Assembly: GCA_963790775.1 (NCBI GenBank)
Contig: CAWBPR010000009.1
Location: 8,839 to 72,838, forward strand
Length of the DNA: 64,000 nucleotides
Direction of reading: 5' to 3'
Origin: JASJBU01 sp963790775
GTDB taxonomy: Bacteria; Pseudomonadota; Gammaproteobacteria; Chromatiales; Chromatiaceae
The notes beneath the pieces are model-generated. The model worked only from the letters and a program-made list of their open reading frames with translations, did no database searches and had not been told where the DNA came from. Shown piece by piece: positions 54,209 through 64,000 of the stretch. Every line of letters starts with the position of its first letter. The first letter of the stretch is position 1. A program made the translations under genes and the position numbers.

Positions 54209-55139
54209 CTAGCTGTCCACAAGGTCTCGCTTCCAGGGCGGATTTGCGCCTGCTTGACTGACTGTGTAGGCGGCGACTTTGGATCCACTCTCAATCGCCA
54301 ATCGTAATTTGTCTTTATCGATCACTTTGAGAAGTTTTTTCGACAATACACCGGATGCGCGTAGGCTTGAGAGGAACCCGGCATTGAAAGTATCGCCAGC
54401 CCCAACCGTGTCGACGACTTTAACCGGCGTCACGGGAACAAAGATGTCAGCAGATTGCGTGATACAGCGAGTACCTTCCGCGCCCATGGTCAGCGTCACT
54501 ATCGAAGCACCGCCTTCAAGCCAATTGTGTGCGACCTGCTCGAACCCAGCCGTCCGGCTCCAGCCACTCCAGATCCTCTTCGGATACCTTGATGATGTCA
54601 CTCATGGCAATCACATGGCGCAGCCGTTCTCGATAGGCCGACTCATCGGTTACGAAACCCGGCCGGATATTCGGATCAAGGGAGATTACCGCAGTCGCGT
54701 GCACGCGTCGCATCAACGCTTCGAAGGCAGAACCGCAAGGTTCTTGAATCAGGCTGATGGCACCGAAGTGAAAGGCATGGACGTTTTCCGGCAAGGCCGG
54801 AAGTGCATCGACAGAAAGCATCCGACCCGCCGTGTTTTCATCCATGAAGCTGTATTTGGCGATCCCGTCCGTAAGTTTGACGAAGGCCAGAGTGGTGGGA
54901 TTGGTACTGCGCACGCAATAGTCCGTGCTGACGCCCGACTCTTCGAGATGAGCGATCAGTTGCTCACCGAACATGTCGGTAGAGATCCCAGAGATAAATC
55001 CGGTCTCCTCCCCCAGGCGGCCCAGCGCAATCGCCGTGTTGTACAACGCCCCACCGGGGACCGGCAGGTACGCCTCGCTGCCGTCCGCAAGCAAGCGCGG
55101 CAGCATGTCCATCAGGGACTCGCCACATACGAGAAACAT
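54209..55139 (-). pseudogene. PfkB-family fructokinase with a frameshift
   Basis: From the ATG at 55139 (GGAGG ribosome-binding site) the product reads MFLVCGESLMDMLP, VPGGALYNTAIALGRLG and ISLDPNIRPGFV, up to VSEEDLEWLEPDG near 54550. It continues one frame away as FEQVAHNWLEGGASIVTLTMGAEGT and the catalytic VVDTVGAGDTFNAGFLSSL (GAGD motif). A small indel therefore cuts off the active site. The enzyme would phosphorylate fructose made by the mannitol dehydrogenase of the same operon. Confidence 0.85.
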
Positions 55140-55179
55140 CAGTGCACCTCCGAAAGAATGTAATTTCCGAACATCATGA

Positions 55180-55953
55180 TTACAAATCGCCATGCCCCGT
55201 AGCCGGGTCATCGGAAACATCACCCGGGTCGATTGGCGATGGCGAATCTTTACCCGTGTTTCCCGTCGATGTCGCGGTGCATGCCACCATGTCAGCGGGG
55301 ATCGAGCTTTCGGCGACCAATCGCGCATTGGGAATGTCGTTGGACAGGGCCCGCTCCCGGGCTCCATGCGGGTCGTAACCCTGGTCGAGCCAGCGCTGTA
55401 TGAGGCGGGCTTGAAGCACCTCCCGCGAGACGCGCAGAAACACCGTCAGATCAAACAGTGGGGGCAAGGATGACCACGGCTGCTGGTCCAAAAGGAGATA
55501 GTTGCCCTCAACCACCACGATGCGGATTTCACGGCCGATGACGTCCGCGTCGGGAATGACTGCGTCCATGTCGCGATCGAAGGCCGGGACGGGAATGTCC
55601 GCGCCACCAGTTCGAATCCGCCGCAGGATTTCGCGGAAACCCTCGGCATCGAAGGTCTGCGGCGCGCCCTTTCGATGCAATAACCCCCGTTGCTGCAGGG
55701 TATCGTTGTCCAGATGGTAGCCGTCCATGGGAAACAGGGTGGCAACGGTCTCGGCATGTTCCCTGTTGAGCCGATCCACGAGTTGCCTCGCCAGGGTCGT
55801 CTTGCCGGACCCGGGGGGGCCGGCAAGGGCGACGATCAGTCGTTCGCGGCCCCGGGCTTCCTGGAGGACGCGGCCCAACAGCCGTTGTACGTTGCCGTCC
55901 GGCGGCACGCCATCGTCATCGGATTTGCGGAGATGCTCAACCATCTGAGTCAT
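55180..55953 (-). CDS. P-loop sugar or nucleoside kinase (FrcK/uridine kinase-like)
   Basis: 257 aa. Walker A AGPPGSGKTTLARQL, then TLFPMDGYHLDNDTLQQRGLLHRKGAPQTFDAEGF, a substrate-binding segment of the uridine kinase/phosphoribulokinase group, VVVEGNYLLLD and RLIQRWLDQGYD. Members near fructose or polyol transporters are thought to phosphorylate the imported sugar. The frame is intact, unlike both neighbours, from which it is 40 and 14 bases away. Confidence 0.8.
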   Translation of the reverse strand: MTQMVEHLRKSDDDGVPPDGNVQRLLGRVLQEARGRERLIVALAGPPGSGKTTLARQLVDRLNREHAETVATLFPMDGYHLDNDTLQQRGLLHRKGAPQTFDAEGFREILRRIRTGGADIPVPAFDRDMDAVIPDADVIGREIRIVVVEGNYLLLDQQPWSSLPPLFDLTVFLRVSREVLQARLIQRWLDQGYDPHGARERALSNDIPNARLVAESSIPADMVACTATSTGNTGKDSPSPIDPGDVSDDPATGHGDL

Positions 55954-55967
55954 GGCCCAATAGCCTC

Positions 55968-56698
55968 CTAAAGATCAAAATTGCTGGGCAGCATGACCAC
56001 GTCGCGAATGGTCATGCCCCGTGGCCGGGTCAGCATGAAGATCAGCACCTCGGCCACCTCCTGTGCCTCCATCAGGCTGCCCGACTCCCTGGCCTCGCGC
56101 AATTTCTCCTCCGGCCAGTCGTCCAGTAGCGCGGTGATCACCGGGCCGGGCGAGATGGCACCGACCCGGATGCCGTGCTTGCAGACCTGTCGACGGGTGG
56201 TCTGTACGAAACAGTCGATGGCCCATTTAGACGAGGCATAGACCGGTTCCCAGGGGGTGGGATAGTGGGCCGCCAGGGAGCTGGTCACGATGATGTCACC
56301 GCTGCCGCGCTCGATCATATGCGGCAACACGTCGTGGACGTTTTTCATCACGACATTGATGTTGAGGTTTAACATCCGGTCGATGGCGTTGGTGTCGGCA
56401 TCCACCAGGTCCCCGCCGATATACAGGCCGGCGTTGGCGTGAAAGATATCGAGTTGGCCGGCCTGCTCGAGGATCTGCGGCATGAGCTCCGCGCAGCTCT
56501 TGGGGTTCAGCAGATCGATGACCAATGGGATCAGCGCCTCGCCGTGGCGTTCACCGAGCGCCATCAGCGCCGCCTCGTCGCGATCCGCCACCACCACCCG
56601 CGCGCCGGCTCTGCAAGCATCGCCTCGGCGCTGGCCAGGCCGATACCCGACGCGCCCCCGGTGACGGCGGCCACTTTACCGTTCAGTTCTTTGGTCAT
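55968..56698 (-). pseudogene. SDR polyol (ribitol/sorbitol-type) dehydrogenase with a frameshift
   Basis: The ATG at 56698 begins MTKELNGKVAAVTGGASGIGLASAEAM (cofactor site), then the frame slips near 56613. The rest, VVVADRDEAAL, LDIFHANAGLYIGG (NAG), IVTSSLAAHYP, YASSKWAIDCFVQTTRRQV (Tyr and Lys), PGPVITALLDDWPEEKL, VVMLPSNFDL, is one frame away. The C-terminal half closely follows ribitol 2-dehydrogenase. The ancestral enzyme oxidised a polyol with NAD. Confidence 0.85.
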
Positions 56699-56754
56699 CG
56701 CTGCACTCCCGTCTGTCCGTCAGCCTGGATGTCACGCTGGCGCCCATGGCCATA

Positions 56755-58232
56755 TCAGCCTGCCAGATAGGCATCCAGCACCGTCTCCAAGCCATCGTCA
56801 TAGATCTTGCTCAGCCAACGTTCGAAGGCATCGGCAAAGCGCGGCTGGTCGGCCAGATCACCGTAGTTGTTGCGCATCTCCAGCCAGGCGCGTGGATTGG
56901 CCTTGGCCGCCTGCGCCCGCTCCGTGAGCTCGTCCCAGAAGCGGATCGTTCGGCTCGACCATGCTGCCGTCCTCGCGGCTACCGAGGCAATAGCGCGCCC
57001 AAATCGCCGAAACCAGGGCCAGGCCCTCCACCGGGGTGCCCGCCGCCAGCCCGTCGCGGATCGAGGGCACGATGAATCCCGGATGCCGGCTGGAGCCATC
57101 GAAGGCGACCCGGCGGGTGGTGTCCACGATATCCGGGTTGGAGAAGCGCCGGTCGACCAGGTCCACGTATTCCTCCGGAGTGAAACCGGGTACCGGCTTG
57201 ACGTGGGGCGCGATCTCCTCGGTCGCCACCTTGCGAAACAGGCCGTGGATCTTCGAGCTGCCCCATGGCTTCGGCGATGGTCTCGATACCCAGCAACTCG
57301 CCGGGGCCCGCGATCACCTGGTGGCTGCCGTTGAGCAGACGAATCTTCATCCGCTCGAAGTCGTGTACCCGGTCGGTGAAGATGGCACCCGCCTGGTCCC
57401 AATCCGGGCGCCCGGCGCAGAAGTCGTCTTCCATGACCCAATGGCGGAAGCGCTCGTGGGTCACCGGTACCTGGTCGTCGATGCCGAATTCCTTCACCAG
57501 GGCCAGCTCCTTGGGACCCGTGGCGGGCACGATGCAGTCCACCATGGCGTTGGGAAAACTGCAGTTGGCGTCGATCCAGTCGGCCAGCTCCGGGTCCGAC
57601 AGTCGCGCCAGGGACACGACGGTCTGGCGCAGGATCCTGCCGTTTCCCAGCAGGTTGTCGCAGCACTGACCGGTGAAGGGGCCGACGCCCCGTTCGCGCC
57701 GCAGCTTGAGCGCGGCCACCATGGCGCCGAAGGCGGTGCGTGGGCGCTCGGGATTCTTGACATCGTGCTGGATATCGGGGTGGTTTTCATCGAAGCCCTT
57801 GGTCGCCGGGTCGATGTAGTAGCCGCCCTCGGTCACTGTCAGGGCCACGATGCGGATCGCCGGATCGGCCATCTGCTCGATAAGGGGACCGTTGCCTTCT
57901 TCCACGGGCAGGTAATCGATCATCGAACCCACCACCTCCGCCGACTTTCCCGAGGGGTCGAGCTCAATCAGCGTGGTCAGGTAGTCCTGCGCCCGCATCT
58001 TCTCGCGCATCTGGCCGTCGTAGGGACGCACCCCCGCGCCGATGATTGCCCAGTCCTGGTTCAATCCCCGCTGGAACAGCCGGTGCAGGTACCAGGCCTG
58101 GTGCGCACGATGGAAGTTGCCCAGACCGATATGAACGATCCCCGGAGTCAGCTTCGAGCGGTCGTAGCTCGGTACCGGTACGCTCGCACCGATGGCGCCG
58201 AGGTTGTCGTTGCACAGCTTTGTCATGTTCAT
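56755..58232 (-). pseudogene. mannitol 2-dehydrogenase with two frameshifts
   Basis: From the ATG at 58232 (MNMTKLCNDNLG): IVHIGLGNFHRAHQAWYLHRLFQ (NAD site), LTVTEGGYYID, NLLGNGRILRQTV, FPNAMVDCIVPAT, VMEDDFCAGRPDWDQAGAIF and KIRLLNGSHQVIA (catalytic Lys-Asn-His region). The frame changes near 57260 and continues FRKVATEEIAPHVKPVPGFTPEEYVDLV and RHPGFIVPSIRDGL. It changes again near 56942, then RFWDELTERAQAAKANPRAWL to the stop at 56755. The long-chain polyol dehydrogenase converts mannitol to fructose. Both frameshifts spare the active-site half, but the helical C-terminal domain is lost. Confidence 0.88.
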
Positions 58233-58267
58233 GGTTTTCACACCGCAAAAAAATGAAGTAGTCACAT

Positions 58268-58344
58268 GGCCACCGGCCGCAAACCGGTGGCCGAAAAAAA
58301 CACACCATCAATCCGCTTTGCAGCCGCATCCAGGCGGCTGCAAA
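58268..58344. repeat. two adjacent stem-loops between operon genes
   Basis: GGCCACCGG (58268-58276) with CCGGTGGCC (58284-58292), and TTTGCAGCCG (58317-58326) with CGGCTGCAAA (58335-58344), lie in the 117-base gap between the ABC ATPase and the mannitol dehydrogenase. They are strong GC stems without a T tract, like mRNA-stabilising intercistronic hairpins that lower expression of downstream genes. Confidence 0.6.
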
Positions 58345-58348
58345 GCGC

Positions 58349-59350
<1,002 letters not shown>

Positions 59351-59359
59351 GATCTGCTC

Positions 59360-60190
59360 CTATTTCACAGCGCCGAAAGTAAGACCGCGTACCAATTGTT
59401 TTTGACTGAACCAACCCATGATGAGGATCGGTGCGATAGCCATGGTCGAAGCGGCGGAAAGTTTTGCGTAAAACAGCCCTTCGGGGCTGGAATAACTGGC
59501 GATGAAGGCGGTCAGAGGTGCCGCCTTGGCCGCCGTGAGGTTAAGTGTCCAGAAAGCCTCGTTCCAGGCCAGGATGACGTTCAATAGTAGTGTTGACGCG
59601 ATTCCAGGCACCGCCATCGGCGTAAGGACATGGATAATCTCAGACCATAAGGTGGCGCCGTCCATGCGTGCGGCCTCGAGAATCTCACCGGGGATTTCCT
59701 TGAAGTAGGTGTAGAGCATCCAGATGATGATCGGCAGATTGATCAGCGTAAGAACCAACACCAAACCTGTGAGGGTGTCGAGCAGACCGGTGTCTCGGAA
59801 TATCAGGTAGATGGGAATCAAGACACCCACCGGTGGCAGCATCTTGGTCGACAACATCCACATCAGCACGTTCTTGGTCTGCTTAGCCGGAACAAAAGCC
59901 ATGGCCCAGGCAGCCGGAATAGCGATCAACAGACCCAGGAAGGTGGAGCCAAATGAGATTACCACCGAATTCCAGAAGTGCCGGAAGTAGTTGGAGCGTT
60001 CCTGTACTTCCCCATAATTTTCAAAAGTCCAATCGAAGCCGAGGAACAGCGGTGGTGAGGCAATTGCATCTGCCTCGGTTTTGAAACTGGTCAGGATAGT
60101 CCAGAGAATAGGGAAGAAAATCAACAACCCTACGCCCCAAGCCAACAGGGTCATAACGATTTTGCGATAGTCTATATCAGTGTGTGACAT
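59360..60190 (-). CDS. carbohydrate ABC transporter permease (MalG-like)
   Basis: 276 aa with six membrane helices and the EAA-loop motif EILEAARMDGATLWSEIIHVLTPMAVPGI. Starts 3 bases after the partner permease gene and ends 9 bases before the ATPase gene. By context it imports a polyol such as mannitol or sorbitol. The frame is intact. Confidence 0.92.
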   Translation of the reverse strand: MSHTDIDYRKIVMTLLAWGVGLLIFFPILWTILTSFKTEADAIASPPLFLGFDWTFENYGEVQERSNYFRHFWNSVVISFGSTFLGLLIAIPAAWAMAFVPAKQTKNVLMWMLSTKMLPPVGVLIPIYLIFRDTGLLDTLTGLVLVLTLINLPIIIWMLYTYFKEIPGEILEAARMDGATLWSEIIHVLTPMAVPGIASTLLLNVILAWNEAFWTLNLTAAKAAPLTAFIASYSSPEGLFYAKLSAASTMAIAPILIMGWFSQKQLVRGLTFGAVK

Positions 60191-60193
60191 GGT

Positions 60194-61066
60194 TCAGGCC
60201 TCCAGGTTTTTACCGATCATGCGCATCAAAAAGAATGCGACGATGTTTGCAAGGACGACAGCGACGATGCCACCGGCTGATCCACCACCGACATCGAACT
60301 GAAGCAGGGACTGGGCATAGACCAGATAGGTGATATTGGTCGATGCGTAGCCAGGTCCTCCATTGGTCGTCACCAGTATCTCGGCGAAGATCGATAGCAG
60401 GAAGATCGTCTGGATCAGTATGACCACAGTGATAGATCTCGACATGTGCGGCAGGATGATGTAAATGAAACGATTCAATTTTCGCGCACCATCCATCTTT
60501 GCCGCTTCCAGCTGTTCCCGATCAAGGGATTGCAATGCCGTGAGCAGAATTAGGGTAGCGAAAGGCAACCATTGCCATGCAACGATCATGATGATGGAAA
60601 ACAGCGGCGCATGGGCAAAAAAATCAAAGGGCGCTAAGCCCAAGGCTTTGGCTGCATGGGCAAACAAGCCGTTTACCGGATTCATAAACATGTTCTTCCA
60701 CACCAGTGCAGACACCGTCGGCATGACGAAGAACGGGGCGATCACCAGAATTCGTACGATGCCCTGTCCCCACATCGGTTGATCGAGTAACAGCGCGAGA
60801 CCTATCCCGCCGATAATTGTGATGAGTAAAACGCCGACGACAAGAAGAAGTGTGTTCCCGAGTGCGGCAAAGAAGGCTGGATCGGTGAGGAAGTACTCGT
60901 AGTTCATTAAACCGATCCATTCCTCCATCCCGGGTGATAACAGGTTGTAATTGAGGAATGAGAAATAGATTGTCATCGACAGCGGCACTATCATCCAGCC
61001 AAGCAGAAGAAGGACTGCCGGTGAAATCATAACGCGCGCCGCGATGCGAGAATGCTCAGTAGCCAT
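60194..61066 (-). CDS. carbohydrate ABC transporter permease (MalF-like)
   Basis: 290 aa with six helices; ISPAVLLLLGWMIVPLSMTIYFSFLNYNLL near the start and the EAA loop EQLEAAKMDGARKLNRFIYIILPHM. It pairs with the downstream permease. The sequence is close to the SmoF/MtlF type of polyol transporters. Intact. Confidence 0.92.
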   Translation of the reverse strand: MATEHSRIAARVMISPAVLLLLGWMIVPLSMTIYFSFLNYNLLSPGMEEWIGLMNYEYFLTDPAFFAALGNTLLLVVGVLLITIIGGIGLALLLDQPMWGQGIVRILVIAPFFVMPTVSALVWKNMFMNPVNGLFAHAAKALGLAPFDFFAHAPLFSIIMIVAWQWLPFATLILLTALQSLDREQLEAAKMDGARKLNRFIYIILPHMSRSITVVILIQTIFLLSIFAEILVTTNGGPGYASTNITYLVYAQSLLQFDVGGGSAGGIVAVVLANIVAFFLMRMIGKNLEA

Positions 61067-61140
61067 GGCGAAATCTCCCTTTTAAATTAAAGGATAATGA
61101 GGAGCCGACCCCAGATGGCCGACCCCGCCAAGTGATTAGG

Positions 61141-62451
61141 TCACTTTATGTAACGCGCCTTTTTCATGGCCCGTTCGGTTATCCTTTGTGCATTAACCAG
61201 CGCCTGATCCACCGTAATGTTTCCGGCAAGGGCCGCCGAGAACTGCTGACCGACAGTTGTAGCAATCCCCTGGAATTCAGGTATAGCCACGAATTGAATG
61301 CCGACATAGGGTACCGGATCGACCGTCGGCTTGGTGGGATCAGCCGAGTTGATGCTGTCGAGGGTCATCTTGGCGAACGGAACCTTGGCATATTCGGGAT
61401 TGGCATACAGGGAGGAACGGGTTCCCGGCGGCACGTTGGCCCAGCCCTCTTTCGAGGCGACCAGTTCCAGGTATTCCTTGGAGGTTGCCCAGGCGACAAA
61501 CTTCTTCGCGCTTTCCGCCTGTTTGGTACCCGCCGGGATGGCCAGGCTCCAGGCCCACAGCCAGTTGCCGCGTTTGCCCAGGCCGTTGTCCGGGGCCAGG
61601 GCGAAACCGACCTGATCGGCGACCTTGCTGTCCTGCGGATTGGTGACGAAGGAGGCGGCCACGGTGGCATCGATCCATATGCCGCACTTGCCAGACTGGA
61701 ACAGGGCCAGGTTCTCGTTGAAACCGTTGGAAGAGGCGCCCGGAGGACCGGCATCGTTCATTAAGTCGATGTAGAAGTTCAGGGTCTTCTTCCAGGCTTC
61801 ACTGGTGAATTGCGGCTGCCAATCCATGTCGAACCACTTGGCCCCGAAGGAGTTGGCGGTGGCAGTCAGAAAGGCCGCGTTCTCACCCCAGCCGGCCTTG
61901 CCGCGCAGACAGACGCCGTAAATTTCATTCTCCTTATCCGTCATGGCGCGGGCAGCCTTGGCGATGAAATCCCAGGTAGGTGCCGTGGGCATCGTCAGGC
62001 CCGCTTTCTCCATTAAGTCCTTGCGATAGATGACCATGGAACTTTCGGCATAGAAGGGGGCTGCATAGAGGTTGCCATCTACGGTCAAACCGGCGCGAAT
62101 AGCAGGCAGAATGTCATCAACATCATAGGATTCAGGCAGGTCATTCAGGGACACGAGCCAACCCTTTTTGCCCCAAATCGGAACTTCATAAGTACCGATA
62201 GTCATCACATCGTACTGGCCACCTTTGGCCGCGACATCCGTGGTGACACGCTGACGGAGCACGTTCTCTTCCAACGTTACCCACTCAAGCTCGATTCCGG
62301 GGTACTTAGTGGTGAAATCATCGGCCAGCTTTTGCATGCGGACCATGTCGCCATTGTTGACAGTGGCAATGGTGAGTTTGTCGGCCATTGCGGAAGTCGC
62401 GACCATGGATACTGCCGTCACGCCCACAAGGACACGGAAAAAATCTTTCAT
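61141..62451 (-). CDS. polyol ABC transporter substrate-binding protein
   Basis: 436 aa with a signal peptide (FRVLVGVTAVSMVATSAMA). It is a family 1 solute-binding protein: KLADDFTTKYPGIELEWVTLEENVLRQRVTTDVAAKGGQYDVMTIGTYEVPIWGKKGWLVSLNDLPE, then SSMVIYRKDLMEKAGL and KCGIWIDATVAASFV. Its closest look is to sorbitol/mannitol-binding SmoE/MtlE. First gene of the operon; a symmetrical operator lies 34 bases upstream of the start. Confidence 0.93.
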   Translation of the reverse strand: MKDFFRVLVGVTAVSMVATSAMADKLTIATVNNGDMVRMQKLADDFTTKYPGIELEWVTLEENVLRQRVTTDVAAKGGQYDVMTIGTYEVPIWGKKGWLVSLNDLPESYDVDDILPAIRAGLTVDGNLYAAPFYAESSMVIYRKDLMEKAGLTMPTAPTWDFIAKAARAMTDKENEIYGVCLRGKAGWGENAAFLTATANSFGAKWFDMDWQPQFTSEAWKKTLNFYIDLMNDAGPPGASSNGFNENLALFQSGKCGIWIDATVAASFVTNPQDSKVADQVGFALAPDNGLGKRGNWLWAWSLAIPAGTKQAESAKKFVAWATSKEYLELVASKEGWANVPPGTRSSLYANPEYAKVPFAKMTLDSINSADPTKPTVDPVPYVGIQFVAIPEFQGIATTVGQQFSAALAGNITVDQALVNAQRITERAMKKARYIK

Positions 62452-62484
62452 TGTCTCCTCCTTACCTTTCTAATATTGTATAAA

Positions 62485-62519
62485 GTGAATATTTGCTCAT
62501 CTTTTGAGCAACTGTTCAC
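62485..62519 (-). promoter_or_regulatory. symmetrical operator of the polyol operon
   Basis: GTGAA, 3 bases, TTGCTCA, 5 bases, TGAGCAA, 3 bases, TTCAC: a nested dyad centred on 62502 in which both pairs of arms are perfectly symmetrical. It is placed in the promoter of the binding-protein gene, where a SorC regulator would act. A single TGAGCAA half-site also lies at 63791-63797 ahead of the regulator gene. Confidence 0.65.
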
Positions 62520-62764
62520 ATAATTTAGCCTATCCAGCCTTGATGTCAAGAAAATATTTCCTCAAAAGCTCATTTGGAGCAACAAGGCGAACTGAAACAC
62601 AAGGGTCAGAGGAAACCACACCCTTCATTAATTATTGTTTTTATTAGATATTTCTCTTTCGACAAGCACAACAATCACCCACAGGCCGTCCAAAAGCCTG
62701 CGGTGGTTATTAATTCATCCAGATATTCTGGTTAAGTCTGAAAAGGGGTGGCAGGGATATGAAA
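62520..62764. other. spacer between the regulator remnant and the operon promoter
   Basis: About 245 bases, AT-rich, with a short GC hairpin-like patch near 62680-62710. No gene is seen. Confidence 0.35.
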
Positions 62765-63719
62765 TCAGATGATCAGGTCGTTCGCTGTGGCTTCGTCAGT
62801 GATCAGGCCGCTGATCCATCGACCCGCAAGCGCCCCCCGGATAGCTTGCAGCTTGTTTTTACCGCGCGCGACACCAATGATGGGGAACTTGGGTGGCTGG
62901 TTTAATGGCACGCTTGCTACGCGGGAGTTGGTTTTCCCTTTTATTAGTACGCCATCCCTGTCATAGGCCCAACCAACAATCTCACCAATGCCTCCAGCAG
63001 CGATCAAACCTATCCAACTCTTTCTGGGTGATAAATCCGTCAGTCAACAATGGAGGCGCCTCATTGAGTTCGCCAATACCCACAAACGCGACATCAGCAG
63101 ACTGGGCCAAGGCAATATTGCTGCGGATGGGTTTTTGCGCGCAGATAACATCACGTTCTTTGGGCGTTGTCGCCACCACGGGTACCGCCATGGGGTAGTG
63201 TGGAGCATTGATGGTTTCGCCAATGTGCATGATCACGTCATTGAAACTTGCTGAACCATCGGGTGCAAGATTGCCCACCAGTGACACCACTTTGTGTTGG
63301 GGACAGTTCATAGGATGAAGCTGTTTCACAGCTTCGCGTAATTCGCGCCCCGTGCCCAAGGCCATGACGATGGGATACTTGGCCTTAAGATACTTCTCCA
63401 TCACAGTAGCTGCCACTTCAGCAATACCTAACGCCGGGTCTTCGGAGGTTGGGTCCGTTAATGTCACCTCACAGACCTCCAGACCGTAACGCTCCATCAC
63501 CTGTTGGGCCAATTCCATGCACCGAGCGATAGGGTGGTCCAATCTGACCTTGATGAGGCGTTCGCGCATGGCCAGGGAGACAAGGCGTTGTGCGGACTGG
63601 CGTGAAATCCCCATCTTTTCAGCAATCTCGTCCTGATTATTATGGGCAACATAATAGAGCCAGCCGGCACGTGCGGCATCATCCAGGCGAATTCGTTCGT
63701 TCTCACTGCGTTTTGCCAT
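62765..63719 (-). pseudogene. SorC-family polyol-responsive regulator with a frameshift
   Basis: The ATG at 63719 is chosen because AGGTGG precedes it. The N-terminal HTH reads AARAGWLYYVAHNNQDEIAEKMGISRQSAQRLVSLAMRERLIKV. The effector domain follows (IVMALGTGRELREAV, KVVSLVGNLAPDGSASFNDVIMHIGE, ADVAFVGIGELNEAPPLL). Near 63003 the frame slips in QKELDR, and LIAAGGIGEIVGWAYDRDGV continues one frame away to 62765. The last quarter of the sugar-binding domain is therefore lost. It lies next to the polyol operon it should control. Confidence 0.85.
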
Positions 63720-63897
63720 ATATTGCCACCTATGTGCTTTATCGATCACTCACAATACTATCAGATACCTGCTAAGACCGTCTGAAAATATGAGCAATTT
63801 TGAGTTGGACCATTGCCTGTCAGTCGATTCTAATTTCTTCTCAGTCCACTCCGGAGTATTTGCATACCATTGGTATTATAATCTCGAACTTCTATTT

Positions 63898-64000
63898 ATG
63901 AGCTTCCCTGTCGAAAAACTCGCAGCATCACGCCAGATTCAATCTCCAGTCGCAGTACTACCGTCATCTGCCAGTTGGCGATTCCCTTCAGGTGCAGCCA
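63898..64000 (-). CDS. open frame leaving the window, unidentified
   Basis: On the minus strand 33 codons are open from the window edge to a stop at 63898 (WLHLKGIANWQMTVV, ending VFRQGSS). No family is recognised and it may be chance. Confidence 0.2.

Noticed and set aside
57036..58256. 406-codon plus-strand open frame
   Set aside because: Antisense to the mannitol dehydrogenase remnant, whose conserved motifs are on the minus strand.

Overview
The window looks like chromosome from a non-enteric gammaproteobacterium. Supporting families include an ovothiol operon, a DUF2189 membrane protein, a MipA/OmpV protein, a light-response cluster of the kind known from non-phototrophic Pseudomonas and relatives, a DUF4202 protein, a nifB remnant and a citrate synthase/ATP-citrate-lyase-like fragment. 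The nifB and citrate-lyase-like pieces would suit a Chromatiales-type sulfur oxidiser or a chemosynthetic symbiont, but that placement is an inference. No rRNA, tRNA or CRISPR array was recognised.

Layout. 0-4 kb: end of an ADP-ribosylglycohydrolase gene, then ovoA-ovoB (ovothiol synthesis) on the minus strand with ovoA split by a frameshift. 4-9 kb: DUF2189 membrane protein, a 54-aa small protein, a dead glutathione peroxidase, and an operon of NAD-dependent epimerase, DCC thiol-oxidoreductase and SRPBCC protein. 9-20 kb: an unknown protein, a DUF2141-MipA fusion, then a photo-oxidative-stress cluster: short LOV protein, chalcone-isomerase-like protein, VOC protein, DUF3833 lipoprotein, MFS transporter, cyclopropane-fatty-acid-synthase homologue, a deletion scar where an FAD amine oxidase and a DUF1365 protein used to be, a divergent SDR-NTF2 pair, a broken photolyase and a LitR/CarH-type MerR regulator. 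TGTACA boxes recur in the promoters of this cluster and of the operon at 6.8-8.6 kb.

20-28 kb is a graveyard of mobile DNA: a GNAT fragment, a group II intron reverse transcriptase remnant split by a 336-bp MITE-like element with a 5-bp target duplication, a second related MITE, a decayed two-component system and a Tn3-family transposase remnant. 28-33 kb is an intact TetR-controlled HlyD/ABC export operon. 33-43 kb holds a glutamine amidotransferase, Uma2 nuclease, rhomboid protease, a large tyrosinase-vWA protein gene interrupted by an IS1634-type element, and two low-complexity envelope proteins. 43-50 kb holds a GNAT toxin pseudogene with its RHH antitoxin, a citrate-synthase-like fragment, an unknown 439-aa protein, DUF4202, an integron-cassette-like SRPBCC gene with an attC-like site, and a nifB remnant. 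50-54 kb holds a PP2C phosphatase, a ParB-Usp-Usp fusion and glgC. 54-64 kb is a polyol (mannitol/ribitol-type) ABC uptake and catabolism operon with a SorC regulator. Its transporter core is intact, but its ATPase, both dehydrogenases, its fructokinase and its regulator all carry frameshifts.

The main theme is decay. About fifteen genes are broken, and the lesions include in-frame stops, multi-codon deletions and nested insertions that simple indel sequencing errors would not explain. Whole functions seem to be losing selection: light protection, ovothiol, peroxide defence, polyol use, nitrogen fixation and a toxin-antitoxin pair. The remaining uncertainty is how many of the single-base frameshifts are real.
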